A program made the translations under genes and the position numbers. Shown one piece after another: positions 36,239 through 49,800 of a stretch of DNA of 64,000 nucleotides. The notes below the pieces were generated by a model. It made no database searches, was not told the DNA's origin, and saw only the letters and a list, made by a program, of their open reading frames with translations. The stretch lies in assembly GCA_025642075.2 (NCBI GenBank), contig JAODUO010000886.1, forward strand, positions 1 through 64,000, written 5' to 3'. Origin of the DNA: Ridgeia piscesae. Taxonomy: Eukaryota > Annelida > Polychaeta > Sabellida > Siboglinidae. How positions within the stretch are numbered: the first letter of the stretch is position 1; each line of letters starts with the position of its first letter.

Positions 36239-36529
36239 ATATAACCATGAAGTAAGGTTGAAGGACTTGATCAACCTAATCTATATCAGTGAGTGGTTCA
36301 AGAAATGACTGAACAGAAAAGTATGTGTTTTTAAATGGCACTACTGAAATGTTATCTAAACATCTGTGGTTTGTCCCCATTTGTGAGTAAAGAAATCCCT
36401 AGCTACCAGCTGTGTCACTGCAGGTGACTGCAGGGTGACAGTGGGGACAATTCCAAGTAGGCTTGAGCACAAGACAAATGAGTTGTGCCCATACAACCAT
36501 TGACAATGCTAGCAAGGTTGACAGGTGTG

Positions 36530-36845
36530 GCCTCGCAGACACAGGGACCACTACTATTTGTGACAGGGACCACGTCTATCGAGAGGGACCACTGCTAATG
36601 ACAGGGACTACTTCTATTGACAGGGACCACTGCTAATGACAGGGACCACTTCTTTTGACAGGGATCATTGCTAATGATAGGGACCACTTCTATTGAGAGG
36701 GACCACTGCTAATGACAGAGTCCATTTCTGTTGACAGTGACCATTGCTAATGATAGGGACCACTTCTATTGACAGGGACCATAGCTAATGATAGGGACTA
36801 CTTCTATTGACAGGGACCACTGTTAATGACAGGGTCCATTTCTAT
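36530..36845. repeat. 38-bp tandem repeat
   Basis: About eight copies of GACAGGGACCACTGCTAATG followed by ACAGGGACCACTTCTATT. Each unit is itself an imperfect duplication of ACAGGGACCAC. Confidence 0.9.
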
Positions 36846-37172
36846 TGAACACCTCTAGTGACAAGGAACACCTCTAGTGACAAGGAACACCTTTAGTGAC
36901 AAGGAACACCTCTAGTGTCAAGGAACACCTTTAGTGACAAAGAACACCTTTAGTGTCAAGGAACACCTTTAGTGACAAAGAACACCTCTAGTGTCAAGGA
37001 ACACCTTTAGTGACAAAGAACACCTCTAGTGTCAAGGAACACCTCTAGTGTCAAGGAACACCTTTAGCGACAAAGAACACCTCTAGTGACAAGGAACACC
37101 TCTAGTGTCAAGGAACACCTTTAGTGACAAAGAACACCTCTAGTGACAAGGAACACCTCTAGTGACAAGGAC
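36846..37172. repeat. 19-bp tandem repeat
   Basis: About 17 copies of CAAGGAACACCTCTAGTGT and variants (TTTAGTGA, AAAGAACACC). It starts directly after the 38-bp array. Confidence 0.93.
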
Positions 37173-37194
37173 CGTGTACAAGCAATGACAGCAC

Positions 37195-37455
37195 TAAAGC
37201 ATTCTTTGTGTTTCACTCTCTCACTTACTGTTCCTCATGTTCCACTCTCCCAGTCAATGTTCCACATGTTCCATTCTTTCACTCACTGTTCCTTGTGTTC
37301 CACTCTCCATTTAATGTTCCAAATGTTCCAGTTTCTCACTAACTGTTCCTAATGTTCCACTCTCTGACCATCTGTTCCTCATGTTCCACTGTCTTATTTA
37401 CTGTTCCTCGTGTTCTACTCTCCAACTTACTGTTCCTCATGATCCACTCTCTCCT
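37195..37455. repeat. Degenerate 'ctgttcc...tgttccac' repeat
   Basis: TGTTCCACTCTC-type phrases recur about nine times with variable spacing near 30 bp. Confidence 0.75.
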
Positions 37456-37491
37456 CTCTCCGAGTCTGCACAAGTTCTCCATAATCTTCAC

Positions 37492-37740
37492 ATATGGCAG
37501 GACATGGGCAGACAGGCTCCAGTAAGTGTCCACACGGAGTGTCCACTGCAGGTGTTCACTGGGTACCAAGTGTCCACTATGTAATGCAGTGTATGCATGT
37601 GTCTGTCCAGTATGTACTGCACTGGAGACGCTGTGTCCAGCAGTCAGTCTGACAGAGGTAGCCTGGCCTGCAGTAGTCAGCCCTACAGTGATGTATGTGT
37701 GTGGCTGGAGTCTGAGTCTAAGCCTGAGACTGACACACAC
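37492..37740 (-). CDS. Candidate exon of an unidentified gene
   Basis: The - strand is open with alternating hydrophobic residues: L-R-L-R-L-Q-P-H-T-Y-I-T-V-G-L-T, then L-Q-W-T-L-R-V-D-T-Y-W-S-L-S-A-H-V-L-P-Y-V. This looks like a beta-rich fold. Possible acceptors are CTGCAG|CCAAC and GTCTCAG|GCTT (exon start 37723). A possible donor is CATAT|GTGAAG. I do not recognise the family. It may belong with 40009-40144 and 42183-42408. Start and end are uncertain and it may not be coding. Confidence 0.3.
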
Positions 37741-37899
37741 AGTTGGCTGCAGCTAGGGTACGCTGGGAATATCATAAGCACTGCTCTGCCTTCTATAGTA
37801 GTCACATCACATGGATTAGTTGGGCGCCTGTCAGCACACTCTACCTGCACCACAGGGAGAGGGGAAGATGGGGTCTGCTCAAAGAACACAAATACTTGT

Positions 37900-38480
37900 C
37901 AGAGTATACAAACACAATAACATGCATTTTTTCGCATTACATAGATGTATCAACATGTTTCAGTTTTGTTTAGGTTCCTTTCAGTTGGTGTGGTCAAACT
38001 ACTCACAGTATCAGTGCTCATAAAGTATGAGAATAAAGCAGACCATTACAGCCAAAATCTATCTTTAACGTCGCCAAAGTTTGGTCACAAAGCTACTGAA
38101 AAATTTAACTTCATATAGTAGTACCTATGCGCCAACCACATAGTGGCATCATAGTTCAAACACCCCAACGTTGACTAGACCCCCTCAAGACTGCACATGA
38201 AGAATGTTTATGGTGTTGCCCCTCAGTCTTTGGGGACCAGTGGTGTGGCTGCCCTGACTTTGCCACTGCCCACAGCCTTGTTGCTCTGGGTCTTATCTGT
38301 CCAGATACTGGCAGTTATGTCAGGATAAGAGACAACACTGTATCTAGTAAGTGTCTGGGGAGTTTCTGTTAAGTGCAGACAGTTTAATATATTACATGTT
38401 CACAATCCTGCAAATGTCTACTTCAAATTGTAGCAAATGATGTTTAGTTAGTCATGCTAAAGTACTGTGGAAAGACAGAC
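37900..38480. other. Unique DNA
   Basis: No gene recognised. Confidence 0.5.
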
Positions 38481-38483
38481 ATA

Positions 38484-38843
38484 TTCTTCTTCCATTAATG
38501 ACCATTGGTCAACTTGCTGACCATTACTGTCACTGGTTTTCAGAGTTGTCCTCTAGAATCAGCGGTAACACGTTTACCTCCTGTATGTGATCTTTTACTT
38601 CCTCTGGCATAGACACCAGATCGAAGGGACCACCGGCTTTTAGTGTATAGTTCTGAAAGACACATGCAAATGTATGGTGAACGAAATTGCTTAAGTTTAA
38701 AAAGAGCAGCAGGTGGGATTGAACCACCGTCCCCTCAATTGACAGTCACCTCGATTGACAGTCCCCTCAATTGATAGTCCCCTCAATTGATAGTCCCCTC
38801 GACAGACAGTGCAGTGCTCTACAGTGGTGACCACCACTCCCCA
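38484..38843 (-). mobile_element. tRNA-derived SINE (family 1, copy B) with internal repeat
   Basis: Same head (GTGGTC...GTAGAG, GGTTCAATCCC), body (GTGTCTATGCCAGAGGAAGT, AAAGATCACA) and AGAAGAA tail as the copy at 9051-9351, in the same orientation. Between A and B boxes the sequence TCAATTGAGGGGACTA is repeated about five times (38742-38812), so the tRNA-like head is stretched. Confidence 0.85.
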
Positions 38844-39094
38844 CTGTATTGTTCTGACCTTGTGCACAATTTTCTGCTTATTAAGAATACTTGTGTATAC
38901 AAGTGCTAGAATTCTGTTCCACTTGAAATACACATATCCAACCAAATAAGTTAAAAACTTGTACTTAATAACTGGAGAAACATAAAATGGTGGTATTATT
39001 AAAGATAATGTTAAAAACCCATATTGCACTTAATGTCTGGCAATACCAGAGAAATAAAGGATATTTAGCCTTGCTATTTGGTCTATTGACTATC

Positions 39095-39592
39095 TTTGGC
39101 TGAGACAGGAGGCTTCTCCTAGACATAGGAGGGTGTTCCTAGAGATAGGAGAGGGTGCTCCTAGAGCCATGAGGGTTCTCCTTGAGACAGGAGGGTGCTC
39201 CCAGAGACATGAGGGTTCTCCTAGAGATAGGGGATGGTACTAGAGACAGGAGGGTGCCCCTCGAGACAGTAGGGTGCTCCTAGAAACAGGAGGGTTCTAG
39301 AGACTAGAGGGTGCCCATAGAGACAGGAGGGTGCTCCTAGAGACAGGAGGATGCTCCTAGAGACAGGAGGGTACTCTTAGAGACAGGAGGGTACTCTTAG
39401 AGACAGTAGGGTGCTCCTAGAAACAGGAGGGTTCTAGACACTAGAGGGTGCTCCTAGAGACAGGAGGGTGCTCCTAGAGACAGGAGGGTGCTCCTAGAGA
39501 CAGGAGGATGCTCCTAGAGACAGGAGGGTACTCTTAGAGACAGCAGGGGGGCTCCTAGAAACAGTAGGATGCTCCGAGACAGGAGGGTCCTA
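39095..39592. repeat. 20-bp tandem repeat
   Basis: About 25 copies of CCTAGAGACAGGAGGGTGCT with many small variants. Longer blocks recur (39236-39420 and 39405-39560 share the same order of variants), which suggests block duplication. Confidence 0.93.
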
Positions 39593-40008
39593 GAGAGCAA
39601 TAATGCAATGAGTGTGTCAGTCAGAGCCACCAACGGTAAACACTGCATCATACAGTTTACAATTATTCTGTATAATTGGTAAACAAGTTATCAATAATAC
39701 AATTTACAACTCTTCTGTTATTTATTGTCATCAACACTAGACCACACCACATGCTATAGTACATTGTAGGAGCAAAAAAGATTGGTCAATAAAGTAAAGC
39801 AGAAACAAATAAACAGAATCACCCTAACATGGACTACAGTACAGGGCACTCGCTCACTACCACTCAGTCAGCCTCACAGGCCATGCAGTGGGGTGTAACT
39901 GGACTCTGCCATCCAAGGAACTAGAGCAAATACTGTACACACAAATTGGGGTAATTGGAGCAGAGCCAGTATTGCAGCACTAATATCCATATCACTTTGA
40001 ATAAATAC
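39593..40008. other. Unique DNA
   Basis: No gene recognised. Confidence 0.5.
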
Positions 40009-40144
40009 CTGCCCTCTTTGTTGATGGAAGTACATATGGGGATCACCTTACACAACTCTAGCTGTCTATACACAACAGTAAGAGGGTGCTCATTTGGTGT
40101 TGGCAGGTACATTTTTACAGAATAAAGATCGTCATCAAAAATAT
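40009..40144 (-). CDS. Candidate exon of an unidentified gene
   Basis: The acceptor TTAATTTAG|ATAT and donor GGGCAG|GTATTT enclose 136 nt. It reads openly in one frame: I-F-D-D-D-L-Y-S-V-K-M-Y-L-P-T-P-N-E-H-P, then V-Y-R-Q-L-E-L-C-K-V-I-P-I-C-T-S-I-N-K-E-G, split over two phrases here. It enters in phase 1 and leaves in phase 2. The entry phase fits the donor at 42183. It has the look of a Leu-rich repeat edge, but I do not recognise the protein. Confidence 0.4.
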
Positions 40145-41555
40145 CTAAATTAATCACAATGCATTACCGTTATTATATGTACAAATACAACTGATGCTAG
40201 CATAAGATAACCAAAGATCATTTCCGTAAAACAGTCAGACACAAACAACTATTCATACAAACAAACAAACTGTGACTATAAGTGTGTTGGCATGGAAGAT
40301 TTGTCAGGAGAAAGTGAGTGCCTTAACACTGTCATATTGTCAAGTCTATATTGTAACTTGAAGAGATAATTTTATACATATTTCAAGTTTAATATTTGAC
40401 AGCACATCACCACACCATGTTGTTTTAGACTGATTTACTATAATGGTGGACATTAAATGCCAGACTGGGTACCAGACATTGTTGAGAGACTAGACATTGT
40501 TGATAAAGAGAGCGCTGTTTGTAAAATCATCTGTCCCATGACAATAACCAATGTTGTTGATAGACCTCTGGTTACTCCAATGCAGTATTGACACAACTTT
40601 GGCAACATTATTTTATACCTGTACTGATGATTACAACAACAGCCGTCAATGATACTACACACCTGCAGAGGTACAGGTGTAAGCAATCACTTAGAATGGT
40701 TCCCAGGATGAGACAAGCCTCCTGGCAACATGACTGGGAAGATTATCACAGCTTGGTGGTAATCAACTCCTCACTTTCATGGTTTCAGTCAGCCTATGCT
40801 GCCACAACATTCCACAACCAACCAATAGTTCAAGGGTTTAATAACACTTAAAATAAAACAACATATACAATGTATATGAGTAACAACTATCGAACTGCAT
40901 ATCAACAAATTTCATTATTTCGAGAGTGCCATGTTGATTACAAATTTAGTATACATGTGCTATTTTAGCCTGATTGGTATGTGCCACGACTTCCAGACGT
41001 GTCTTTACGGTAGGGTACAATAACAACAGCGTGTTGGTTTCCTCACTCTCTGTCTAGCATAGGTGAGAATTAATTGCCTATTTTTTCCTGAATTTCTGCT
41101 AACGTAGCAGAAAGTGAAACCCAATTTTTGAACGAGTCTACGAAGTGCTAAGTGTGTTGCTGTGAGTACCACCTGGCACTACATGTGTACTCACTCAACA
41201 CAGTGTGTCACAGCAATAGCTGCAAGACAGACGTCTCTAAAGCAGCCACAAGACTAGTCACACCTGTGAATGATCTCTGGTGACACCAATGAATCTATTT
41301 ACCTGCACAATGTACACGAACTGAGTCAATGAACTAGTCTGAATAGTAAGACAGAGACAGAGCTGACTGGGACAAGAAGGTGGAAACAGCAGATGTTCTG
41401 TTGAAATTTGTAACAAGTGAAGTGTGGCTGCCTGTCACGGAGGTTGTCACTCTCTCACTCAGTCTCAACCACTCTCTCACTCAGTCTCAACTACAGTATT
41501 TACAAGTGTGTAGTGCTAAGTGCATTGTGCACATTATTGTTACAGTAGTGGATAA
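40145..41555. other. Unique DNA
   Basis: No gene recognised. Open frames of 70-120 codons here show no domain or splice support. Confidence 0.5.
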
Positions 41556-41561
41556 ACAGGT

Positions 41562-41805
41562 ACCTTCACAACAACATGTACTTTCAAAACAACATGTACT
41601 TTCAAAAAAACATGTACTTTCAAAACAACAGGTACTTTCAAAACAACATGTACTTTCAAAACAACAGGTACCTTCACAACAACATGTACTTTCACAACAA
41701 CAGGTACCTTCACAACAACAGATACCTTCACAACAATAGGTACCTTCACAACAACAGGTACCTTCACAACAATAGGTACTTTCACAACAACACAACAAAG
41801 GAAAC
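41562..41805. repeat. 18-bp tandem repeat
   Basis: About 13 copies of ACAACATGTACTTTCAAA. They drift to ACAACAGGTACCTTCACA, so many units carry a KpnI-like GGTACC. Confidence 0.93.
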
Positions 41806-42182
41806 TCAGACAAAACAGGCAACTATGTCACAATAATAGCAACCTCACAACCACAGATATTCCCACAACAACAAGTAATCACCACAATAATAGGTAACCT
41901 CCACAACAACTTGTAACTTCAAACACATGTACAGGTAGGTAACTTTCCATTGTATATTCAAAACTAATACAATGTACACATGTAACTGTACATGTAATAT
42001 GCAGTATGGACACTTCAGGACAAGTACAATTATATAGTTTGTCACCTGCAATAATCAGCCACCAGTATATTCACTGAACCCTTATATTTAACCCCTCATC
42101 TACCTATACCATTTCTATTTGCCCCCTCTACCCTGCACACATTGACCCTTCTACTTAGCCCCATTCCCCTGGTTGTACTCAC

Positions 42183-42408
42183 TGATGCGTAACTCGACAT
42201 TGAGGTAATCCAAAGGAGGAGTCACATATATGTTTGGATCACTTCCACCGTCTTCCTTCTCTGGCTGGGACAGCAGGGAGTCAGATCCTGTCTCTCCCTG
42301 GTCATACTTCCTGTGTGAGGTGACATCCCCTCTGGAGGCAGTGCACCGCCATGCTGGAGCAGTGGTGCCTGCACCACATGGGTCACTGTAACTCCACAAT
42401 GACTCCAT
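42183..42408 (-). CDS. Candidate exon, possibly a first exon
   Basis: The - strand is open from ATG at 42408 (M-E-S-L-W-S-Y-S-D-P) to P-N-I-Y-V-T-P-P-L-D-Y-L-N-V-E-L-R-I. A strong donor CATCA|GTGAGT follows, in phase 1. That phase fits both the 40144 acceptor and the 30910 acceptor. It could be an alternative first exon of the RASSF gene or part of an unidentified gene. An internal acceptor TGCTGTCCCAG|CC is also possible, so the 5' end is open. Confidence 0.4.
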
Positions 42409-45400
42409 CTTATGCGTTTGTGTCAACACCATTGACTTAGTTCTCACTTCACAGGTAGGCTCCACGGGTGACATGTGCCATGTGACAAAGTGTTGTGTCA
42501 CTGTGTCTTGCACATGGTGACAGTCAAACTCCAGTGTCAAGTCTCTTGTGTCACACAGTATCTTGTGTTGGAAGCATGTAGCATGCTGTCACAGTGTTGG
42601 CGTGTGCTTGTGCGTGTGTGGCTGTAGCAGCAGTGAAGTGCTGGCAGTGTGACAGTAGACCTACCATGAGGTGACAGGCTGTGTGTACTGTGCTGTGTGT
42701 GCTGTGCTGTGGTCTCAGGGCCTACTGTACACTGGCTGGCACTGCTCCATGCTTCACTGCCCCACCCCACCCCACCCCACCCCACCCCACCCCACCACTG
42801 ACCACCTTTGGTCCACAACTAAACCAAACAACTGAGTATGGAGAAGGCCACACCTGTGAGTGTAGCCAAACTATAACTACCTGTACTGACCGTTAACCTG
42901 GGCTTAGTCATCATGTGACTGAAGTAGGGAATCCCCTCACAGTGAGGTCACAGATACCTTCCAGGTGACTAAGCCTTAGTCTGTGTATGTATCAGGTGTC
43001 ACACACTGTCAGAGCAGTCTATTTATGTGACACATGGGTTGATCTATGAAGTCAGACCCACACAAGGGTAGTGGTAAGCCTGTTCTTGTGTGTCATTCAG
43101 CAAAACAAAAGTGTTCTTATATCATCTAGCATAACTGTGTCATAGCTATGTGATTCAGCCATACAGCTAATCACAAAATTGCTGCAAGCTGAATGCAGAC
43201 ACTGCTTTTATCAGAGAACAAACAAAAGTTGCACTGGTCTACCTGTACTATGGATCTCATTTCCAGTTTTGAACTGATCACACCACTGTCCTGATTTGGC
43301 CAGAGAACTGACAAGGGTCAAATTCAGTCAGGCAATCGTTGTTTATAAACAAGCAGAAATCAGACCTGTGCCACAGTAATTGACCTGGTCAGTGCCTAGA
43401 TACTCCTTCCACTGTAAACATTCCACATATGTCCAGTCTTCTTACACCTGTGCACACCTGTCTGCCCTTGACCACACCTGCTTGCTGCTACCAACTGTGG
43501 AATCGCCCTTCCCTCGGTTGCCCGGGACACTGACCACATATAGCAGGTCTCTGTGACTAAGCCTCAAGAAATGTTGCTTGCAGCTCTCAGCAGAAACCAC
43601 ATCTGACATACATGTTTATGGAAGCAGAATATCAACCCAGAATCATAGAGCTGCTGATAAGAACTGGCAAACTTCCGTTTTACTGGTGACGTCAAGGTTA
43701 TCTTTTCTATGGCAGCAAGCTGGCTGCCACTGCTTGTCCCGAGTGACTGACTTCAGCAGTCTACAACGATTAATGTCATCAGTTCACTGTTGATCCACCA
43801 TCCAGCAATGTTTGTAATGTGTATAAACGTCATAATCCACGGTGATGGAGTCTAGTCCTGTTCTAATGCACAGCTCAACAGAAATGTTGCATCAGCTGAC
43901 ATGTTCTCGAGATTGTTGCTATCAGTCATTCTATTAGGAGTTCCTCTACATTTGCCACGCTACATCTCAGCCCTACCTACAGTTGAGCAGTAGAAGACAT
44001 CACTTGATTATCCTCATAATTCATCCTGCCTCTACGGGCAGGGGATGATCTTTCTGGTGTGGGTAATCAGATGATGTCAGATGCACTAATATAGTGATGT
44101 TGTTGATAACTCTCCAGGCACTCCCTGTCACACTCGCAAACACTTTTCAATTGTACCAATTACTACAATAACAACAGACAGGCATTAGTGTTGAGCAATG
44201 GCACATCTTCATTGTGACGCTTTTCATACACATACTTCAAATCTCTGTATTATGACGTAACACCACTTAAACATATCTTCTGATGTTTCTTGCTCAACTT
44301 TCACTGTTCCTTTTCCTTATTTCGATATCCACCCACTGTTCCCATGTTCTTCCCATGGACTAACGTACTTCTTTCCCTTGCTACCCACAGCAGACTGACT
44401 CTCATTCTTGCTGCAGCAGATATACCTACCAGTCATGGTTGTGCCCTGAGGCATACCAAATATCCTGGACCCTCACTGTGAAGAGCGTATTTGTGGAAGC
44501 AGAAAGGGAACATTGCTTTGACAGCTGGCAAGAGGGCTGATTGACGGGACAAGGCAGAGACAGGGAAGAACTTGCCAGTGTAACATTACACCAACAGAAA
44601 TACCCCACCCTCACAAGAAGGCCACACCTGTCAGACAGGGCTCTTTACCTAACTCTGTTGTGCACTTCACAGAATATCTATTCACACATATCGCCAATGG
44701 TGAAATACCGTCAAGTGGCAATGCATGTTATCAAGATTATGAATAAGTGAATTAACAACTGAAAAGGTGCTGATTTGTTAAAAAAAATTACAAACACAGT
44801 TACTCAACTAAAGGTAAAATATGTGATAAAGCTGAAGAGTATTAAGTTGTGTGTCAGAAGGATTAGACATGTAAAGTAGCATTTGTGAAAACAAAATCAG
44901 TTTCTGACATCAGTTCTTTCAACAAATACATATGCACGCACGTGCTGTGCTGGTGTGGTTATATCACTGATTTGTCTAACAAGTTCACAATTTTTTATAA
45001 AACATCTACATTCAATTAATATATGAATAAGTTAATTTTGAATGTTTAAGGAATATAGTCATGTACTGCTTATACACAGGGTTATTACTTAGTAGAACAC
45101 AAGACTGGTATCTATCACACACCACCATCAATGCAGCATTTCAAATTGTGCATGTAACATAAGAACAGACACATAATACACTCATATCTGCCCTCATCCA
45201 GGAGCTATATTTATAGCATTGCTGGGTAACACAGACATATTTATTACAACAGGGCAAAGTAGCACAAACCAACTTCTTGTTTTACCCCAGCACCAGTTAT
45301 ATGTGTTTATCTATATAAGATAAGAGGTGCCGATAATTATATTGTTATTAGCACTTCTAGACACATAAGCCAAGTGGATAAATAAATACCCCAATCAGGA

Positions 45401-46880
45401 CTGTTTTGTTTACCACCAAGTCAGGGTGGTTCTGACAGTGCTAATATTTCAGACATCGGAGGCCTTCAACCATTTGGTTCTGTGCCAATCACACTTCAGC
45501 AGATTACCATCTAATAACAACATACATAAGGATTCATTAGGACAACATGTAGTTGACAAGTTACAAAGCATACAGTTTGACCAGCCATTATTACATTGCA
45601 ACAACACACACCAATGTGTCACATGAACCTCCCGCAGCCAGCATTAACCAGAACAGCTCCAGTCATACACACACTGCTACAGTATCTGTTTTATCAGCAA
45701 AAATATTTGTGCTACTGGTATAGAATGATTCATTTATATGTACAGTACCCTGTCACCTGTCACCTGTCACTCACTCATCAGAACATATCCCAATACTCCC
45801 TGGATAACACCCTCTGAACACTGTCCAGCTTATCCTCTGGAACAAACAATCCTGGACAGTCTGGCCTGTCCTCTGGGACCATATCACCTGAGGACTGTCC
45901 AGCCTACCCTGTGGACACTGCTCAACCTATCTCCTAGGGCATTATCCCATGCCAGACAATACAGTCCCTGTACAAATCTCCCAATATCGCAATGATTAGT
46001 ATCTGTCGATCAAGTACCTTTACTTGTTTCAAGAATAAAAAAATTAATATACATGTGTACATGTATTATGTATTTGTGTACATCAAGACTTGAGTAGGAC
46101 ATATGAATGATCCTATATAGTTAGCCTGCCTGAGTGGACACCTGTCTGCAACAAACACCTGTGTATAAAGGACTAATTTGCATTGTCCACTACCTGTTTA
46201 TAATTGTAATTTGATCAAAAAGAACACAAAGACTTTGCATATATACAAAAAATACTGACTTTGCTGACATAAAAAGGACATAATTGTCAGCAGAACTACA
46301 GCAGTCAATGAAGTCAACTATGGACAAGTTTTACCACAAATACATTAAAAAAAAATCCAATACATAAAAACATTTTAAAACTTCCATTAATTTACTATGT
46401 TTGGTTCAGTTTTTCTCATTCGAAACATGTTAAATTAGGAAATGTATGTAACACAAGTTGTTGTGTGACATTTCATGTTTGAGTACCTGGCTATGAGGTT
46501 GTTGTTATTTCCATGCTACATAATTTATTTTCCATAATACATTACATCCCAAACTAGGCATGGCAAACCTGACCACCTTTAACCACTTCGCTGCTACTGA
46601 GATCTGTGGCACCAAATACACAAGGAGTAGGTTTCAATCAACTTGTCTATAACATTGTCAGTTCCAACTGCCTGGCTGCACACTACAAGTTTCTTTATTA
46701 CCTGGTACATGGTACACACCACCCTCTTACTGGTTACAACACAACAGAATAGCTACGATGCAGAAATACTTCTTCAATGAATGTCACTCTCTGACTGGCT
46801 ACAACACACACCATATGTTGATCTCAGTCAGTGTCTGAGGGGAGCTGTAGTAGACTGAGTGACCACTCCCAGGATGAATC
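42409..46880. other. Long unique region without recognised genes
   Basis: A (CCCCA)n tract lies at 42760-42796. The rest shows only short scattered open frames without family signatures or consistent splice sites. It is presumably intron or intergenic DNA. Confidence 0.5.
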
Positions 46881-46887
46881 AGGGAGC

Positions 46888-49800
46888 GTAATGTTCTCAT
46901 TCTATTTCTATACTGCACTACAGGACTTGTAATGTTCTCATTCTATTTCTATACTGTACTGCAGGACTTGTAATGTTCTCATTCTATTTCTATACTGCAC
47001 TACAGGACTTGTAATGTTCTCATTCTATTTCTATACTGTACTGCAGGACTTGTAATGTTCTCATTCTATTTCTATACTGCACTACAGGACATGTAATGTT
47101 CTCATTCTATTTCTATACTATACTGCAGGACTTGTAATGTTCTCATTCTATTTCTATACTGCACTACAGGACATGTAATGTTCTCATTCTATTTCTATAC
47201 TGTACTGCAGGACTTGTAATGTTCTCATTCTATTTCTATACTGCACTACAGGACTTGTAATGTTCTCATTCTATTTCTATACTGTACTGCAGGACTTGTA
47301 ATGTTCTCATTCTATTTCTATACTGCACTACAGGACTTGTAATGTTCTCATTCTATTTCTATACTGCACTACAGGACTTGTAATGTTCTCATTCTATTTC
47401 TATACTGCACTACAGGACATGTAATGTTCTCATTCTATTTCTATACTGCTCTACAGGACTTGTAATGTTCTCATTCTATTTCTATACTGCACTACAGGAC
47501 TTGTAATGTTCTCATTCTATTTCTATACTGCACTACAGGACTTGTAATGTTCTCATTCTATTTCTATACTGCACTACAGGACATGTAATGTTCTCATTCT
47601 ATTTCTATACTGCACTACAGGACATGTAATGTTCTCATTCTATTTCTATACTGCTCTACAGGACTTGTAATGTTCTCATTCTATTTCTATACTGCACTAC
47701 AGGACTTGTAATGTTCTCATTCTATTTCTATACTGCACTACAGGACATGTAATGTTCTCATTCTATTTCTATACTGCACTACAGGACATGTAATGTTCTC
47801 ATTCTATTTCTATACTGCACTACAGGACTTGTAATGTTCTCATTCTATTTATATACTGCACTACAGGACATGTAATGTTCTCATTCTATTTAATACTGCA
47901 CTACAGGACTTGTAATGTTCTCATTCTATTTCTATACTGCACTACAGGACATTTTAATGTTCTCATTCTATTTACTATACTGGTCTCAGACATGTAATGT
48001 TCTCATTCTATTTTATACTGCACTACAGGACTGTAATGTTCTCATTCTATTTCTATACTGCACTACAGGACATGTAATGTTCTCATTCTATTTTATACTG
48101 CACTACAGGACATGTAATGTTCTCATTCTATTTCTATACTGCACTACAGGACATGTAATGTTCTCATTCTATTTCTATACTGCCTACAGGACTTGTAATG
48201 TTCTCATTCTATTTCTATACTGCACTACAGGACTTGTAATGTTCTCATTCTATTTCTATACTGCACTACAGGACTGTAATGTTCTCATTCTATTTCTATA
48301 CTGCACTACAGGACTGTAATGTTCTCATTCTATTTCTATACTGCTCTACAGGACTTGTAATGTTCTCATTCTATTTCTATACTGCACTACAGGACATGTA
48401 ATGTTCTCATTCTATTTCTATACTGCACTACAGGACATGTAATGTTCTCATTCTATTTCTATACTGCTCTACAGGACTTGTAATGTTCTCATTCTATTTC
48501 TATACTTCTCAGGACTGTAATGTTCTCATTCTATTTCTATACTGCACTACAGGACATGTAATGTTCTCATTCTATTTCTATACTGCACTACAGGACTGTA
48601 ATGTTCTCATTCTATTTCTATACTGACTCAGGACTTGTAATGTTCTCATTCTATTTCTATACTGCACTACAGGACATGTAATGTTCTCATTCTATTTCTA
48701 TACTGTACTGCAGGACTTGTAATGTTCTCATTCTATTTCTATACTGCACTACAGGACTTGTAATGTTCTCATTCTATTTCTATACTGCACTACAGGACAT
48801 GTAATGTTCTCATTCTATTTCTATACTGCACTACAGGACATGTAATGTTCTCATTCTATTTCTATACTGCACTACAGGACTTGTAATGTTCTCATTCTAT
48901 TTCTATACTGCACTACAGGACATGTAATGTTCTCATTCTATTTCTATACTGCACTACAGGACATGTAATGTTCTCATTCTATTTCTATACTGCACTACAG
49001 GACATGTAATGTTCTCATTCTATTTCTATACTGCACTACAGGACTTGTAATGTTCTCATTCTATTTCTATACTGCACTACAGGACTTGTAATGTTCTCAT
49101 TCTATTTCTATACTGCACTACAGGACATGTAATGTTCTCATTCTATTTCTATACTGCTCTACAGGACTTGTAATGTTCTCATTCTATTTCTATACTGCAC
49201 TACAGGACTTGTAATGTTCTCATTCTATTTCTATACTGCACTACAGGACTTGTAATGTTCTCATTCTATTTCTATACTGCACTACAGGACATGTAATGTT
49301 CTCATTCTATTTCTATACTGCACTACAGGACATGTAATGTTCTCATTCTATTTCTATACTGCACTACAGGACATGTAATGTTCTCATTCTATTTCTATAC
49401 TGCTCTACAGGACTTGTAATGTTCTCATTCTATTTCTATACTGCACTACAGGACATGTAATGTTCTCATTCTATTTCTATACTGCACTACAGGACATGTA
49501 ATGTTCTCATTCTATTTCTATACTGCACTACAGGACATGTAATGTTCTCATTCTATTTCTATACTGCACTACAGGACTTGTAATGTTCTCATTCTATTTC
49601 TATACTGCACTACAGGACATGTAATGTTCTCATTCTATTTCTATACTGCACTACAGGACATGTAATGTTCTCATTCTATTTCTATACTGCACTACAGGAC
49701 ATGTAATGTTCTCATTCTATTTCTATACTGCACTACAGGACATGTAATGTTCTCATTCTATTTCTATACTGCACTACAGGACATGTAATGTTCTCATTCT

